Assembly: GCA_029207755.1 (NCBI GenBank)
Contig: JARCOQ010000004.1
Coordinates: 37,949,685-38,013,684 of the forward strand
Source: Chamaea fasciata
Lineage: Eukaryota > Chordata > Aves > Passeriformes > Sylviidae
DNA length: 64,000 nt
Direction: 5' to 3'
Every line of letters begins with the position of its first letter. Position 1 is the first letter of the stretch. Below are positions 1 through 11,717 of this stretch, piece after piece. The position numbers and the translations under genes are program-made. The notes below the pieces were generated by a model. The model saw nothing but the letters and a program-made list of their open reading frames with translations, made no database searches and was not told where the DNA came from.

Positions 1-1349
1 AATAACACATACTCCTGCACACTAGGGATCAAAACAGATATCCAAAGCTCGTTGCAAAGTCATTTTCCTGTGTTCATGCATTTGACCAGCATGAAAATTA
101 TTCCATTTCAGTGCTTTATTTATTCATAAAATGCTTAAGAGGCTCAGCAGAACTATTGATAGGCAGCTGAAAGAGTCAGTCAAAGCAAGGTACTGAAAGA
201 GCAACTGAGAACTGTGTTGCTTAGGATTCAATCCCTTGTGATGTTGAAAGCTAGAGATTTCATAAGTTTGAGGCCAGGGAAGAATTTTCTCCCATGTCCA
301 AACAGAACAAAAACAGTACCAAAACATATATTGCCTGGAATGGCACAGGCATATCTCATTTAATCAGTTCTTGCTGCTAAGAGCCATCAAGCATTGCTGT
401 CTTCTCTGTTCTGTTCTCTTCCCAAGTATGGTGCCTGAACTGTGTTCAGTTAACTAAAAAAGTGGACTTCACAGGTGAGTTGTTGATGAAAAACTGTTCT
501 TGGAGAATCAGTCTGTTGATCCAACCTGAAGTGCTAAAGAGTGTCAATCTGATTACATCTTGAAATTGTAATTTAGATCTTAAAACTGTAGCTTGGGCTC
601 TTCCTGCTGAATATTGTAACAGGATTGTTCATAAAATTGAAGGTCCTCAATCTCTCTGTTTTGGAAAGCTTGAGAAAAATATTCTTGAAGTGTCAAAAGT
701 ATGTTGATTCTCTTTAAGAGCTTCTCATGATCTTTATGTCCCTATAGTAAGGGGCATGGAAATTAATCCAAACCACATTCCTTAGATTTGGCTGAAAAGC
801 AACCCTATTTAGAGACTCTCTTCTGTATAAGCATTTATTTTTCATAATGAATTTTTTTCACTTAAGAGTTCAAGATGGCTCGGATCCTTCCTTTGCACAT
901 CAAACACTCAAGGTGCATTTAGGGTATTTTTTTACAAGATTTGAGTATTGCTGATATTTTATGAAATCCATTCATTTTATTTGCATCAGTTATTTGCACT
1001 GTCTCCTGCCTGATCTCTTGATCTGTGCTTGCAGAATATTTAACGTAAAGTAGAACTATGTAACTATCTGATGATAATGTATAGGAGAGATGTTTTTGAG
1101 TAAACCTTACCATGACAAATGCATTGTGATCATGCTGTCTGCATAGCTCAGTACAAATAAACCATAATGAAAATTTCTCACCTGTAAATTCAGCTTTTTA
1201 AAATGTGTTCTTCAGAGGGGAGTTAATCTAAATGTTTGTTCTGAACCTGAAATCCTCAAAGTGAGCCACCAAAAGCTAAATTACAAAGCACAAGCAAAAG
1301 GACCGTTACCAGTATTTGATATCAACTTTTTAATTGCTGTTGTTTTCAG
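1..1349 (+). other. ALDH1A1: ALDH1A1 intron (partial), upstream of first visible exon
   Basis: AT-rich intronic sequence ending in a polypyrimidine tract and a TTTTCAG acceptor. I looked for the preceding ALDH1A1 exon and did not find it here. No repeat or RNA gene was recognised. Confidence 0.75.
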
Positions 1350-1479
1350 ACAATGGAAACTATTGATGGTGGGAAGCTCTTTTCCACGGCCTATCTAATG
1401 GATTTGGGTGCCTGTATCAAAACTTTACGCTACTGTGCAGGCTGGGCTGATAAAATCCATGGGCGTACTGTTCCAATGG
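1350..1479 (+). CDS. ALDH1A1: ALDH1A1 exon 4 (human numbering)
   Basis: This 130-base exon has acceptor TTTTCAG and donor GTGAGT. It reads T-M-E-T-I-D-G-G-K-L-F-S and ends G-R-T-V-P-M plus the first base of an Asp codon, giving in-window residues 1-43. The KTLRYCAGWADK segment is characteristic of ALDH1A enzymes and belongs to the N-terminal part of the NAD-binding domain. The length equals the usual vertebrate exon of 130 bases. Phase 1 at the end matches the next exon. Confidence 0.95.
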
Positions 1480-2585
1480 GTGAGTAGTTCTGAGATAACA
1501 AAACTACAGAACTGAGGCCAACACAAGCTGTAAATAACTGGCTTTAATCTAAAAGTTGTGTAACACCAAGAATATCTCAAAAGGAAAATATTTTAGAAAG
1601 TTTTTAAGATAAGTTATTAACGATTTGTTACAGTTCTCAGTTTAAACATTTAGTGTAAGTCTTCACATTTATTTCTTGTTCTATGCACTACTAACAAGTA
1701 TTGTTTATGGACAAAAAAAAGTTAACCTGTATGTACATCTAAGAAATTAAGTTGGCTGCTTTTGCATAGCAATGTATAGTTTATACAAGACTACAGTAGG
1801 GAGACCTGGGTGTCTACATATTTGAGCAAAGATTAGCACAAAGCAGTAATATTTACTTCAGTGATTGGATAATGCACTAGGAAAAGTACTAAGAGATAGG
1901 AATAAGGAAACAGCATTTGCTAAAATTTCATTCCATTCCCTTTCCCATTAAGCAGCTCTATGAAAACCTTGTCTCTCTAGCTACCTTCTCTCAGAAAGAC
2001 AAAGAAAAGAATTGTAATAAATAAGGAATAAGGAAAAGGCAATAAAGAAGGAATTAAGGAAAAGGTAATAAAGAAGGAATTAAGGAAAACTAGAGTGATA
2101 AATACTTTCAACTCTTTTGCCTCTTGTAGACCTCTATACTAGGTTTAATGGAACACATATTTATTTGAATCAAAGGGAATTTTATATTTAATGGATTTGA
2201 TTTAAGCTAAGATCTAGTATTTTAAAATGTCTGATATGTACCTAGTATTTAAAAGAGAAGTTTTTAAAAGAAAAAAAAAAAAGGTGATAAAAGAAAAAAG
2301 AAATGAGAAATGCTTAATGGTGTGCTGTGCATGCCATACTGAGAAGCAGGGTTGTCACTGCAAAAAGAGAGTCAGACTGGAAAAATCAAACCTTGGAGCT
2401 ATGAAGAAGGTAGACATTGAATCCAGATGTACTTCATGGATTTTGCATAGTTAAGACTCTGAAAATATCATTTATAATTAAAATTGTATCCAGTACATTT
2501 GGTGCCCTACTTTACCATCTTTCTGATTTAACTGTTCCTCACAAATGTTTTGTCTGGATGTGTAATTTATTTCTTTTTCCTGTAG
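1480..2585 (+). other. ALDH1A1: ALDH1A1 intron with a short purine-rich tandem repeat
   Basis: Intron of 1106 bases, GT...AG, largely AT-rich. Its only distinctive content is the tandem A/G-rich repeat at 2015-2089, listed separately, and an A-rich stretch near 2270. Confidence 0.75.
2015..2089. repeat. 26-bp purine-rich tandem repeat
   Basis: Two nearly identical 26-base units run 2038-2063 and 2064-2089, differing at one base (GGC versus GGT at the unit start). A diverged partial copy lies just upstream at 2015-2037. The units consist almost entirely of A, G and T on the + strand. Confidence 0.8.
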
Positions 2586-2647
2586 ATGGAAACTTCTTTA
2601 CATTTACAAGACATGAGCCTATTGGGGTGTGTGGCCAAATTATTCCT
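2586..2647 (+). CDS. ALDH1A1: ALDH1A1 exon 5
   Basis: This 62-base exon lies between a TTTCCTGTAG acceptor and a consensus GTAAGT donor. It completes the Asp codon and reads [20 protein letters not shown], in-window residues 44-64. The [11 protein letters not shown] motif leads into the NAD-binding fold and sits just before the conserved Trp-Asn-Phe-Pro of the next exon. A longer open frame runs through both splice sites by chance; the exon limits come from the conserved protein and the splice consensus. Confidence 0.95.
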
Positions 2648-3267
2648 GTAAGTTGGAACCATTTATGTAAACACAAATGTTCCTTGTTACAAATGGAAAT
2701 GCTTTTGAAATCTTGCCTATGCAAGTGCATTTGTGAAACACTAGTAATCAGAAATTTTCAGGTCCTGAAAGATAAAGACTATCCTGAGTGCTGTAATTCT
2801 GCTTCATCGGTTTGTGTTGAGTCATTTTGGTCCAACCTTGTCCCTCTCCTCCCTGGAAAGAAAATAAATCTCAAAAGTTTGACTTACAAAATAATTTGAA
2901 AGATGAAATTTTTTTGTTGAAGCTGAATGAATTAGAAACAAATATGTAGGAGAATGTATTATTTACAGTCTATAATATTTAAGCCTATAGGCCTATAAAC
3001 AATAAGCACTTTAAGACCTAAAATATCTGTTCTGCTCCACACAGCATTCAGACAGCTGGATCTTTGTTTATGGCTAAGACTTATTCACCATTATGGTGGT
3101 ACAAGTTTCAACACAAAGAATGTACCCAACAAAGCTCCTGTTTGGCATATCTAAATTTCCACATTTGAACTTGCTCTTTTTAACTGTAGACTGTAGTTTC
3201 AAAAGGCCTACCTGAATGTGAAAATTCAAAACTCTTGAGGAGCTCAAGTTCTAAATTTGTTTGTGAA

Positions 3268-3381
3268 GTGTGTGTGTGTGTGTGTGTTTATACACACATA
3301 TATATATATATATATACACACATACATACATACATATAAATATATATATATACATATATATATACACACATACATACATAG

Positions 3382-3414
<33 letters not shown>
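3268..3414. repeat. Compound microsatellite (TG)n, (TA)n, (ACAT)n
   Basis: About ten TG units are followed by alternating TA and CA/CATA tracts, ending in a pure TA run of about 27 bases. The short open frames predicted here, rich in Tyr-Ile or His-Thr, are artefacts of the repeat. Such TA/CA runs commonly vary in length between individuals. Confidence 0.95.
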
Positions 3415-4059
3415 GGTGGGTGTCTGTGAAAATAGTTGTATGCACTACACTCTCCTAATCCACCTACCCCCTCACACATGGTAGTTATGACAAGCCTCAC
3501 CTGGCCTGCATCAGATTCTGAAAAAGTCATCTATGGCTTTGGACCACTACATTGATTTGGAGAACATAGTTTGAATATGTTTGTATCCAGGAGAGCTTGG
3601 GAAACTGCTGGTTTAGATCCTCTTTTAGATCAGACACGAGATATTTCAAAAACACTCAGTCAAGCTATCCTAAAGAGCTAGAAACACTAGATGTGGCCAT
3701 TTAAAATATAATTATCTACTGGAAGTACAAGTTCCAGTTAGTTCAGACATTGACTTCCCTTATAAAATGTTAAGTATTTCTGAGTATGTCTTCATTTTCT
3801 CTCCATTGATATATGAAACAACAAACTGGAGGTTTTTATAAACCAAAATTGTGAGGACTATGTGTATGTTGCAAACCACTTTTGATAGCTCACCATTTCC
3901 CCTCCCTTTAACTTATGCAGTTCTACTTTAACAATAAATAATGCAGAAAACCCTGTAATCCCTCACTTTATGTCATTTATGCTCCCATTATTTTGGGGTT
4001 GGGGTGAATCTGAAAGGAGACAAGGAGAGAAAAAAAGAAGTGTTGCATGTATATTCCTC

Positions 4060-4600
4060 TTTTCTGACATAATAGGCGTAGAGGTTTGAAAGCAAAACAA
4101 ATGAGAGGCTCTAAGTCAGAGATACAATTTAATAGGAAGAAAGTAAAATAAAATAGATGCAATAATACAAAAGACCACTGACAGAGTCAGAATACTACCT
4201 GAGCCGAGTGATGGAAGTAGTCCAGATGAGGTGGTCTTCCTGAAGCAGTGATCCTGTAGAAAGGTCTGGTAGCTCTGGTCCTCTGAGAATCCAGTGGGTA
4301 AGGGCTCCCCGTACTGTCCCAAACCCCAGATTATATCCAGGTGAGAATGCTTGGTTCTTCCCCCTGGGCGGAGCATCTCACAATGGGATGATGGGTCATG
4401 CAGGGGGTCCTTGATGGCCCATTAAACAGAGATAGCTCCTGGAGGGAGTTATCTATGGGTCATGGGCAGGGCATCTGATGGGCCATTAATAGAAGATAAT
4501 GGCCCAGAGGGAGGGGGTCTGGGAAAACACTGCCCTAGCTGGATTCAACAGTTCATGAAGATGGTGATAGAATATTTTGTGCACATCCTATACTACAACC
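4060..4600 (-). mobile_element. LTR-like repeat, probable endogenous-retrovirus solo LTR
   Basis: The block differs from the surrounding intron: it is less AT-rich and holds phrases I recall from dispersed songbird repeats, such as the AGACCACTGACAGAGTCAG segment near 4175. No gag, pol or env coding sequence flanks it, so it would be a solo LTR or a fragment. The minus orientation is inferred from an ATTAAA-like signal on the - strand near 4128. The ends are approximate and no target-site duplication was identified. Confidence 0.5.
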
Positions 4601-4822
4601 CAGGACAATAGGTAAGTCTTAATTGCCTTTCCCCCCATTTCTAGAAGGTGTCTGTTGAGCTGAGGCTTTGTTTTGTATGGCTTGCCAATTCTTTTTCAAA
4701 ACATCTTCATTCTGAAAGGAGTTGAACAAAATGTTCAACCACCCAGATGAAAATAATAGAAAAAGCTGAGGTTTTTTTGAGATGTATTAGAAATAGGATA
4801 TACTTTCTCATCTGTTTTTCAG

Positions 4823-4951
4823 TGGAACTTCCCACTGGTTATGTTCATCTGGAAGATTGCCCCTGCCCTTTGTTGTGGAAACACGGTGGTTGTCAAACCA
4901 GCAGAACAAACTCCACTCAGTGCCCTTTACATGGGATCCTTAATTAAAGAG
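4823..4951 (+). CDS. ALDH1A1: ALDH1A1 exon 6, NAD-binding core
   Basis: This 129-base, 43-codon exon in phase 0 lies between a TTTTTCAG acceptor and a GTAAGT donor. It begins W-N-F-P, where Asn66 (human Asn170) forms part of the oxyanion hole in the family. The [11 protein letters not shown] motif follows, with Lys89 (human Lys193) at the NAD ribose. It ends S-L-I-K-E. All family-critical residues expected here are present. Confidence 0.96.
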
Positions 4952-7454
4952 GTAAGTCACCAACAGCAGAGTTATTTGCCCCTCTCAGAAATATAAGAGT
5001 ATATTCTTACTGCAGTAAGTATATAAAAATACTGCAGCTGAAATGCCACAAAGGTATTATAAGACCAGCTCATTGCATGCCTAACCTTGCACTGTGGAAC
5101 TTACGTTGCTGTAAACCAGTGAAACCAAACCAGGGCAAAAGCATGCATATCTTTCAGCCTAGTACACACACAAAAAATCTCACAACAACAGTTTAGTAAA
5201 CTCCATTCATTGGCAAATATATTTGTTTTGCAAAAGCACACTACTTTTCAAAGTCAAAAGCAAACAAGGAGTCAAGTGCAGAGTACTTGGAAGTGGATGG
5301 CAATAACTATATTAGCATAGTTATCACAGAAAATAACCTGTTTGTACAGCCTTTTTTTTTTTTTTTTTAACTGAACAAAGTTTTCATCCACCTAAGTTTA
5401 TTATTAACAGGAAGCTGTAAACTCAAGCTGGTGGCTGCTGCCAAGCCTGTGAATTCTCTTCACACAGAAACCGTGAGAAGACACTTTGTGCTCCTGTACT
5501 AGGAGTGTGTCAGTTTCTTCAGAAAGTTAGTGTCTCCAAAGCTAACCATTGTGCCCAGTCCAGCAAACACCCGAAGAGAACAGTAAAACAGTTTAGCTTT
5601 CTTCTCAACAAAATCAACAAACACAAGCTAACATGTTTCAAAAGTTGGCACAGATGGCAATAGTCACCAGTTCAGTAACCTTGCAGAGTTTTAATGGAAA
5701 TGACTTGGCACATTTTATAATTTTGCTTTAAAACAGTGATTCAGCAGAGCACATTGACTGGTAGTGTGTTAATATTACACAGAAACAAAATGATTATCAG
5801 AATGGAACCAAGTCCTGCTGCTATTGCATCACACAGTAAATGCTATTAGATAACACAGGGGAGGAGGAATGGCTTTAAAAAATATCAGAGAAACCTTCTC
5901 TGTTAATTTTTAACAATAAGTATCTGAAAGTGTATTTCTCTAAAAAAAGTAACTTCACAGGAAAAGTAACTCAATTCTGTTATGATTTAATGAAGCATCT
6001 ATTCTGATGTTCTGATTTTTTGAAAGGAAAGTTCAGAAGTGCAAATGTGGTAAGTATCCAGAATATAAAAAAAAAAAAAACCACTGAAGCCCAAATCCCT
6101 GCCAGTGATCACTTCAATAGCTGTTTTAGACTTCTAAAACTATCTGAAAGTCTAATTTAACTTTCTAGTTCCCAAATTTCCACTTTAAATATATATATAT
6201 TTTTGTAGTCACTTCTGGTAACCTTCACTATCTTGCTTAATAGCAGTCACAAAGCTCCCTTACTAGTATATAGAAAAGAGCTCCTAAAACACACATGAAA
6301 ATTAAATACTCAAAGTAAGACTTCTCTACATAAATTAATTAAAAAACACAATGCTAAGCAAATGGAAAGAACCTCATTGTCTCATCAATTTCAGGGTAAA
6401 TATTTATCTGGAAGACTAAATGAGCTTAGGAAGCATTGACATACTGTATCTGAGCATGAAACTGTAGGGAATGGAAGTTGCTTGAACAAAAGTAATAACC
6501 TGGTATCCAAGATACAGGCCATGAGTTTTAGAAGGTCCAACTCACCACCTGAAATTCACCATTTTCCAAAAAATCTGGATCTTCTGCATATAATTCCAAA
6601 GTCCTGTTTGGTGCTATAAAGAGAGTTATGGAAGTGATAATGCAGGATATGAATCTATTTGATATTTTAATTCTATGTTTGCTGCTCAAGTGTCATTGAG
6701 ATTGTCCAGCTGCTTCATAAACCAACAAAAATTCCATCTACTCTTTGCACATCCTTGGAGTTTGCCTGACGAACTGCTTGGAGAAATAACTTATTTTGCC
6801 ATGAATGGAGCTTATCTAATACAGGATTTATGGGAGACCATTAATTTGTTTTGAACCACAGGGAAAGCTTGTTTGCGTAAAAAATCTTCAAGATATTAAA
6901 ACCGTGCATATCTCAGTCTGCTTTTTCATGCTTGGTAACTGATCTGCCTCTTTTTTGCTGTAAGCTCTCATGTTGCCCACTGTACTTTCAACCTACATTC
7001 AGAGTTCCATCGTTTTCCTTAACAGAATTTCAGTAGTAGATCATTAATTAAATTCTATCTAGCATGGATATTAAAGTGTAAAAGCCAGCAAGCACATATG
7101 TTGGTTCAAACAGCTTTAACGAAGTAAATATGAAAGTAAGCAATATTTCTTTATACATCTGAGTGAGAAATTTTTAAAAAAAAATATTTTTTTTGGAAAT
7201 GACAATAACAAAGAACTAAAGTAATATGTTCTTTGGGAAAAATAAAATAGGTAGTTAAATAACCTAAAAGACAGGTGAAAGAAAGAGGATAAAATCAGGT
7301 GAGAATGAAATTTTTTGGAGCTCTAGGGAAGAAAATAAATATATGACTAAGAAAAGGTGGCTGAAGAACTGAAAAGGGAAGTAAGACCATGTGACACATG
7401 TTCTTCTAGTTATTATCCTTCCCCAAATTTACCAGATTCTTTCTTCCAATTCAG
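4952..7454 (+). other. ALDH1A1: ALDH1A1 intron, no recognised element
   Basis: Intron of 2503 bases with GTAAGT donor and CAATTCAG acceptor. It contains a run of 17 T at 5352-5368, a 14-base A run near 6068 and a short TA tract near 6190. I recognised no interspersed repeat or RNA gene in the rest. Confidence 0.7.
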
Positions 7455-7568
7455 GCAGGATTTCCACCTGGAGTAGTGAATATTGTGCCAGGCTTTGGAC
7501 CCACCGCTGGAGCAGCGATTTCTCACCACATGAATATAGATAAAGTAGCTTTCACAGGCTCTACAGAG
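7455..7568 (+). CDS. ALDH1A1: ALDH1A1 exon 7
   Basis: This 114-base, 38-codon exon has acceptor CAATTCAG and donor GTACTA. It reads [19 protein letters not shown] and ends V-A-F-T-G-S-T-E, in-window residues 108-145. In the family, the PGVVNIVPG and FTGSTE loops contact the NAD cofactor. The chicken enzyme as I remember it has Asp-Ile-Asp where this reads Asn-Ile-Asp, a mild difference. The donor is weaker than those around it. Confidence 0.95.
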
Positions 7569-9179
7569 GTACTATAATGAATGCAAGGAAATATAAGCAG
7601 GAAATGTGCCCCTCTGATTCCCAGCCATGATTTAATGTCTAACTTATTCTGTGTAATTATTTTAACTCTCGTCTTTCTCATGGCTGCTGGTTTGTTGAAC
7701 AAAGTCTGTTTAATGATTTGTTGGTTATTATTAACTTTAAACATATTTAAACAATGTTTGTGTTGGTGCTGGAAAGCCCTTCAAACAAAGGCAGTCCATG
7801 AGATACAATAGGTTCTAGTACACCAAGGGTATTTTAAGTCTTACTCTTTGTAACCAAACCTTTTTCTTAACATTTGTTTACATCTTTTTTTAAGAAGTTC
7901 TGTTATCTTTAAGTATAATAACAACAGGATGACAGAAAGGTATCTAGGAAATGTCACTCTTCAGTTTGCACATGTTTAGGTGAGGTGACAGATTTTTGGT
8001 ATTTCAGTGATACTTAGTACCATCTGGGTGGTCTTAGAAGAGTGTTTGAATATGTGTCTGTTTAAAAGGAAGGTCACTGTTAATTTTCCCTAACCTTCAC
8101 TCTGAAGAACTGGGAGTGCTATAATTGAAGATTTCTCATTGCAAGCTATATATAGGATTAAGGATTAGCTATACCCTTGACACAGTTCGTTATATTGTCT
8201 GTCTACATGCATGCTAAATGGAAAAGCTGCCATCTGGTCTCTTAACTTCTTGGATGTAGACTCCAAAGATAAATATCATTGCCTTATATCAGGGATCGGT
8301 ATACACTGAGTGCAAGAGTGATGTTTACTCTTAGAAACCTTCAGCTCTACAGTAATGGGAAATGAAAACAACCCCAAACCCAGGCATTTGCAAAATGTCC
8401 CAGAGATGTTCCCAATAGACAGTGACAACTACAGTTCCCAGTGCCCAGTGACCCTCCAAAGACAGATCAGCTTCATATTCTAGAGCTTGGTGACTGTTCT
8501 CTTCTAGCAGTGCAATTTAGCAATCAGAAATGATGGCAGGAAGGCTGGCAGAGGGAGGAAGTTTGCCTAATGGTTGATACACATAGCCAGTCAGAGACCA
8601 AAGCCATGAGAACTACAAGCAGAATCTTACTTCACAACTTTTCTAGACAATTCATAGCAAGTAGTTCTTTTAATCATGTCATCAGTAAAAAAAACGCAGA
8701 GTAGGGGTTCTAGCTTGCAGTGTCCATTTCCTCCTCTTCAGTCATCTGAGAGAAATTGAAACAAGGAAGAGTGGCCATGCAGCCAGTGTAGATTGTCTCA
8801 TAAACTTTGTGTATTAAAGAGCCTTCTCATGCATAAAACAAAGGAATTTTAACCTAATGGGAGTAATTGGTAAAGCCTGTGCCTGCTTTAGATTAGAGAT
8901 ACATGTAAGTAGAGTGGTGGTAACCAAAAAAAGCACCGTGTATCTTTGGCAGTTAACATTACAGGCGGAAACTCTTCTAGAAAACATTTCCAGTTCATAG
9001 GGTACAAGTCCCCTGCACCCTGACTCTTTACAGTTGTTTTATTTTAAGTTACTTTTTCATTTTATTACTGGGAAAGTAGAAGTCTCTTTACTGATTTTCA
9101 CTTTTGAGGAAATCAGAAAAGTAATATAGAGGTCATTACAAACTTTTTGACATGAAGCTGTCCTCTCCCTACCTTTTAG
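7569..9179 (+). other. ALDH1A1: ALDH1A1 intron, no recognised element
   Basis: Intron of 1611 bases, GT...AG with a pyrimidine-rich acceptor. I saw no repeat, RNA gene or coding exon in it. The block near 8340-8600 is a little less AT-rich but not identifiable. Confidence 0.7.
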
Positions 9180-9282
9180 GTTGGCAAGCTGATTAAAGAA
9201 GCAGCGGGGAAGAGCAATCTGAAGAGAGTTACCTTGGAACTTGGTGGAAAAAGTCCTAACATTATATTTGCAGATGCAGACT
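9180..9282 (+). CDS. ALDH1A1: ALDH1A1 exon 8, carries catalytic glutamate
   Basis: This 103-base exon has acceptor ACCTTTTAG and donor GTTAGT, ending in phase 1. It reads [11 protein letters not shown] and then [10 protein letters not shown], covering in-window residues 146-179. Glu165 (human Glu269) in the ELGGKSP motif is the family's general base, which activates the water and cysteine. The final T is the first base of a Leu codon completed in the next exon. Confidence 0.95.
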
Positions 9283-9844
9283 GTTAGTAGCAATTTTATT
9301 ATGTGAACTACTACTATTGCAAATCCAATGCACTTTTTCCTTTCATTGTCAGTAAATTATTTGAACGTTTTCAAAAAAGAAATAATTTTTAATATTTTCT
9401 GGTCATGCCATAATTTTAAGTTAGATTGCCATCAAAATCTATGGCTCCTGAAAAGATATGGACCTCTGACAATCTGTTCACTCTTCATGTAATTAATGAT
9501 CATCCTAATGAAACCTGAATGCAGAATGAAAAGCAGAGAGAAGGATCTTAAACAGGTTTATTAACTTTCTGTCTGAATACTGTTCTTGGTACTCCTGACA
9601 GGGAAAATAATGTTAAATCTACATTTCCCATAGAATATCTGAATATGTGTTCAGCTAGGTGTACCATGATGCGCTTGAGAAGGGCCTCTTGGACATAAGT
9701 AAATGGTTGTATATCTGTGTTTTAAAGAGCCATAAAAATAAAAAGTGCTAGAAGGGGAAATTAGATGGGTGGCAAATGTTAGTAAAAATTTTATGATGTG
9801 ACAATTCAGGTTTATGATCTGACGAACTCTGCATTTTTTTGCAG
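9283..9844 (+). other. ALDH1A1: ALDH1A1 intron, no recognised element
   Basis: Intron of 562 bases, GT...TTTTTTTGCAG. Plain AT-rich sequence with nothing recognised. Confidence 0.75.
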
Positions 9845-10029
9845 TGGACGCTGCTGTGGAATTTGCCCATATTGGTCTGTTCTATCACCAGGGACAATGT
9901 TGTATAGCAGGATCCAGGATTTTTGTGGAAGAGCCTATTTATGATGAGTTTGTTCGCCGGAGCACTGAAAGAGCAAAGAAGTATACTCTTGGGGATCCTT
10001 TGAAGCCTGACATACAGCAAGGCCCTCAA
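9845..10029 (+). CDS. ALDH1A1: ALDH1A1 exon 9, carries catalytic cysteine
   Basis: This 185-base exon equals the standard vertebrate length. The acceptor is TTTTTTTGCAG and the donor GTGAGT. It completes the split Leu codon, then reads D-A-A-V-E-F-A-H and F-Y-H-Q-G-Q-C-C. The second Cys of the pair (in-window 199, human 303) is the nucleophile that forms the thiohemiacetal with the aldehyde. It ends G-P-Q in phase 0. The segment before that end, with Lys-Pro-Asp-Ile, differs from the Leu-Pro-Gly-Val I remember in chicken, which argues for another bird. Confidence 0.96.
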
Positions 10030-11552
10030 GTGAGTAATATTACATATTTCCAGCATAAATCTGGACATGAATACAGAGTTCATGTCTAATTCATGACAAC
10101 ACAATTAAATGCCTTTCTAAACCTACTGTTGTTGTAGTTTCAAGGCTAAGTACAGTTTTGTAGACGTTAGTCTGGAGTACAAGGAGGAAGAAATCAGAGT
10201 TCTTGTTGTTTGTGCCAATATCATAGGCCTAAGGTCTCTTTTTTTTCTAGTTCTTTTTATTATTGAAGGGGAACATTTATAAAAATTGAGAAAGCTCCAA
10301 TGCAAGATCTGTAGAAGTGCAAGAACAATCACCCATGTCATGTTAGAGCTTGCTAACTTTTTATTCAGATAACACCACTATAAGTGACTAGCTTGAAGAA
10401 ATAAGTTTTAATATCTTCTTCCCTTTTTCAAGACACTAGACTCTCATTATGCTGCTCTCAGTTTTAGAATATTACACAATTCAAATGCAAGAGATTTTTT
10501 TTTCCACTTTTGTTAAGAGATTGTCCCAACAGCTTTCCCATCAAATGAATGTTAAAATGCAGCATTAAAAAGTATTGCTATCCCAATACTGTGAACTCAC
10601 TAGATCACTTCAGAGCACTGTTACAGTAGTTCTCACCTAGTCTTACTCCCACATCAGCTTATACTACAGGATATGGAATAAAAGAATGGAATAAAAACAC
10701 TGTAGTAGAGACAAAGAAAAAGTAAGAGACAAAACCACTCCATGCATTTGATAGAGTAACATATTCTTTACTGATTATCACAGTCATTTTGAATAGTAAA
10801 AGACACCCAGTTGATTGAAAAATAAAGCCACATAAGATTTTGGAAATTTAAAAATATTGTTTTGATATCCTGGAATATGTTTTGATACAAGATAATAAAT
10901 TCAGCTGGATAAATTTAAAAGTCAAAGGGCAGGAAGATTCAAATAAGTAAACTCTATTTGTCTGGTGTACAGCTAATATAAAATCAACAGAAATCCTCTC
11001 TCATATTATTGTGGCTTTACTGAGTTTGAATTTCATGCTACAATTTAAATGGGAGATGTAAATATGCTCCTACTAAAAAATTTAGGAAGCTAAACATGTG
11101 AAAAAAGCAATAATGAAAATATTTGAATGAGCATAAAGACATTTTTGTCCTCCAGTCTCATAATTTGCGGTTTTTGACTTATTTTTCTCCTTAGCAACCT
11201 TTAGCCAAAGCTTAACTATTTTACAGATTAGAAAAGTTACTCCTTTTAGAACTGGTATGGTCCTCTTTAATGGAAAATTGTAATCATGGGGTGTAGCTGC
11301 ATTTCTTTTACGGTAATTACGTTAAATATCTCTTTTTGTCTTCAGATTTCTTATTATGCTTTAAGTAATTCTTTCTAGAATTACAACAAAAAATGATAGC
11401 CTGTGTCAGGTGTATTCACTGTGGTCTATAGCCACAGAGAAAAAGCCATATTTTTCTCCGGCTCACAGGGACACAGGTTTAGGTTAATAAGCTAGAAGAC
11501 CAACTGTTATCAGTGTATGTTGTTTCCATTCCTGAAATATCTTTTCATTCAG
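10030..11552 (+). other. ALDH1A1: ALDH1A1 intron, no recognised element
   Basis: Intron of 1523 bases, GTGAGT...TTTCATTCAG, AT-rich throughout. Nothing else was recognised. Confidence 0.72.
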
Positions 11553-11717
11553 ATTGATAAGGAGCAGTTTAAAAAAATTCTGGAGCTAATTGAGAGTGGT
11601 AAAAAAGAAGGAGCGAAGCTGGAATGTGGAGGAGGTCCCTGGGGAGACAAGGGTTACTTCATCCAGCCCACAGTTTTTTCTAATGTTACAGATGATATGC
11701 GCATCGCCAAAGAAGAG
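11553..11717 (+). CDS. ALDH1A1: ALDH1A1 exon 10
   Basis: This 165-base, 55-codon exon in phase 0 has acceptor TTTTCATTCAG and donor GTAAAT. It starts [10 protein letters not shown], contains [12 protein letters not shown] and ends M-R-I-A-K-E-E. It belongs to the catalytic domain, in-window residues 242-296. The final two Glu residues precede the I/V-F-G-P motif of the next exon, whose Phe and preceding Glu hold the cofactor in the family. Confidence 0.95.

Larger units (their letters stand above)
2648..4822 (+). other. ALDH1A1: ALDH1A1 intron with microsatellite and LTR-like block
   Basis: Intron of 2175 bases with a GTAAGT donor and TTTTTCAG acceptor. It carries a compound TG/TA/CA microsatellite and an LTR-like block, both listed separately. 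The rest is plain AT-rich sequence. Confidence 0.75.

Noticed and set aside
2417..2899. 160-codon + strand open frame containing an ALDH1A1 exon
   Set aside because: Only 2586-2647 is exon; the frame reads through both splice sites by chance.
3251..3530. Tyr/Ile-rich open frames
   Set aside because: Translation of a TA/CA microsatellite.
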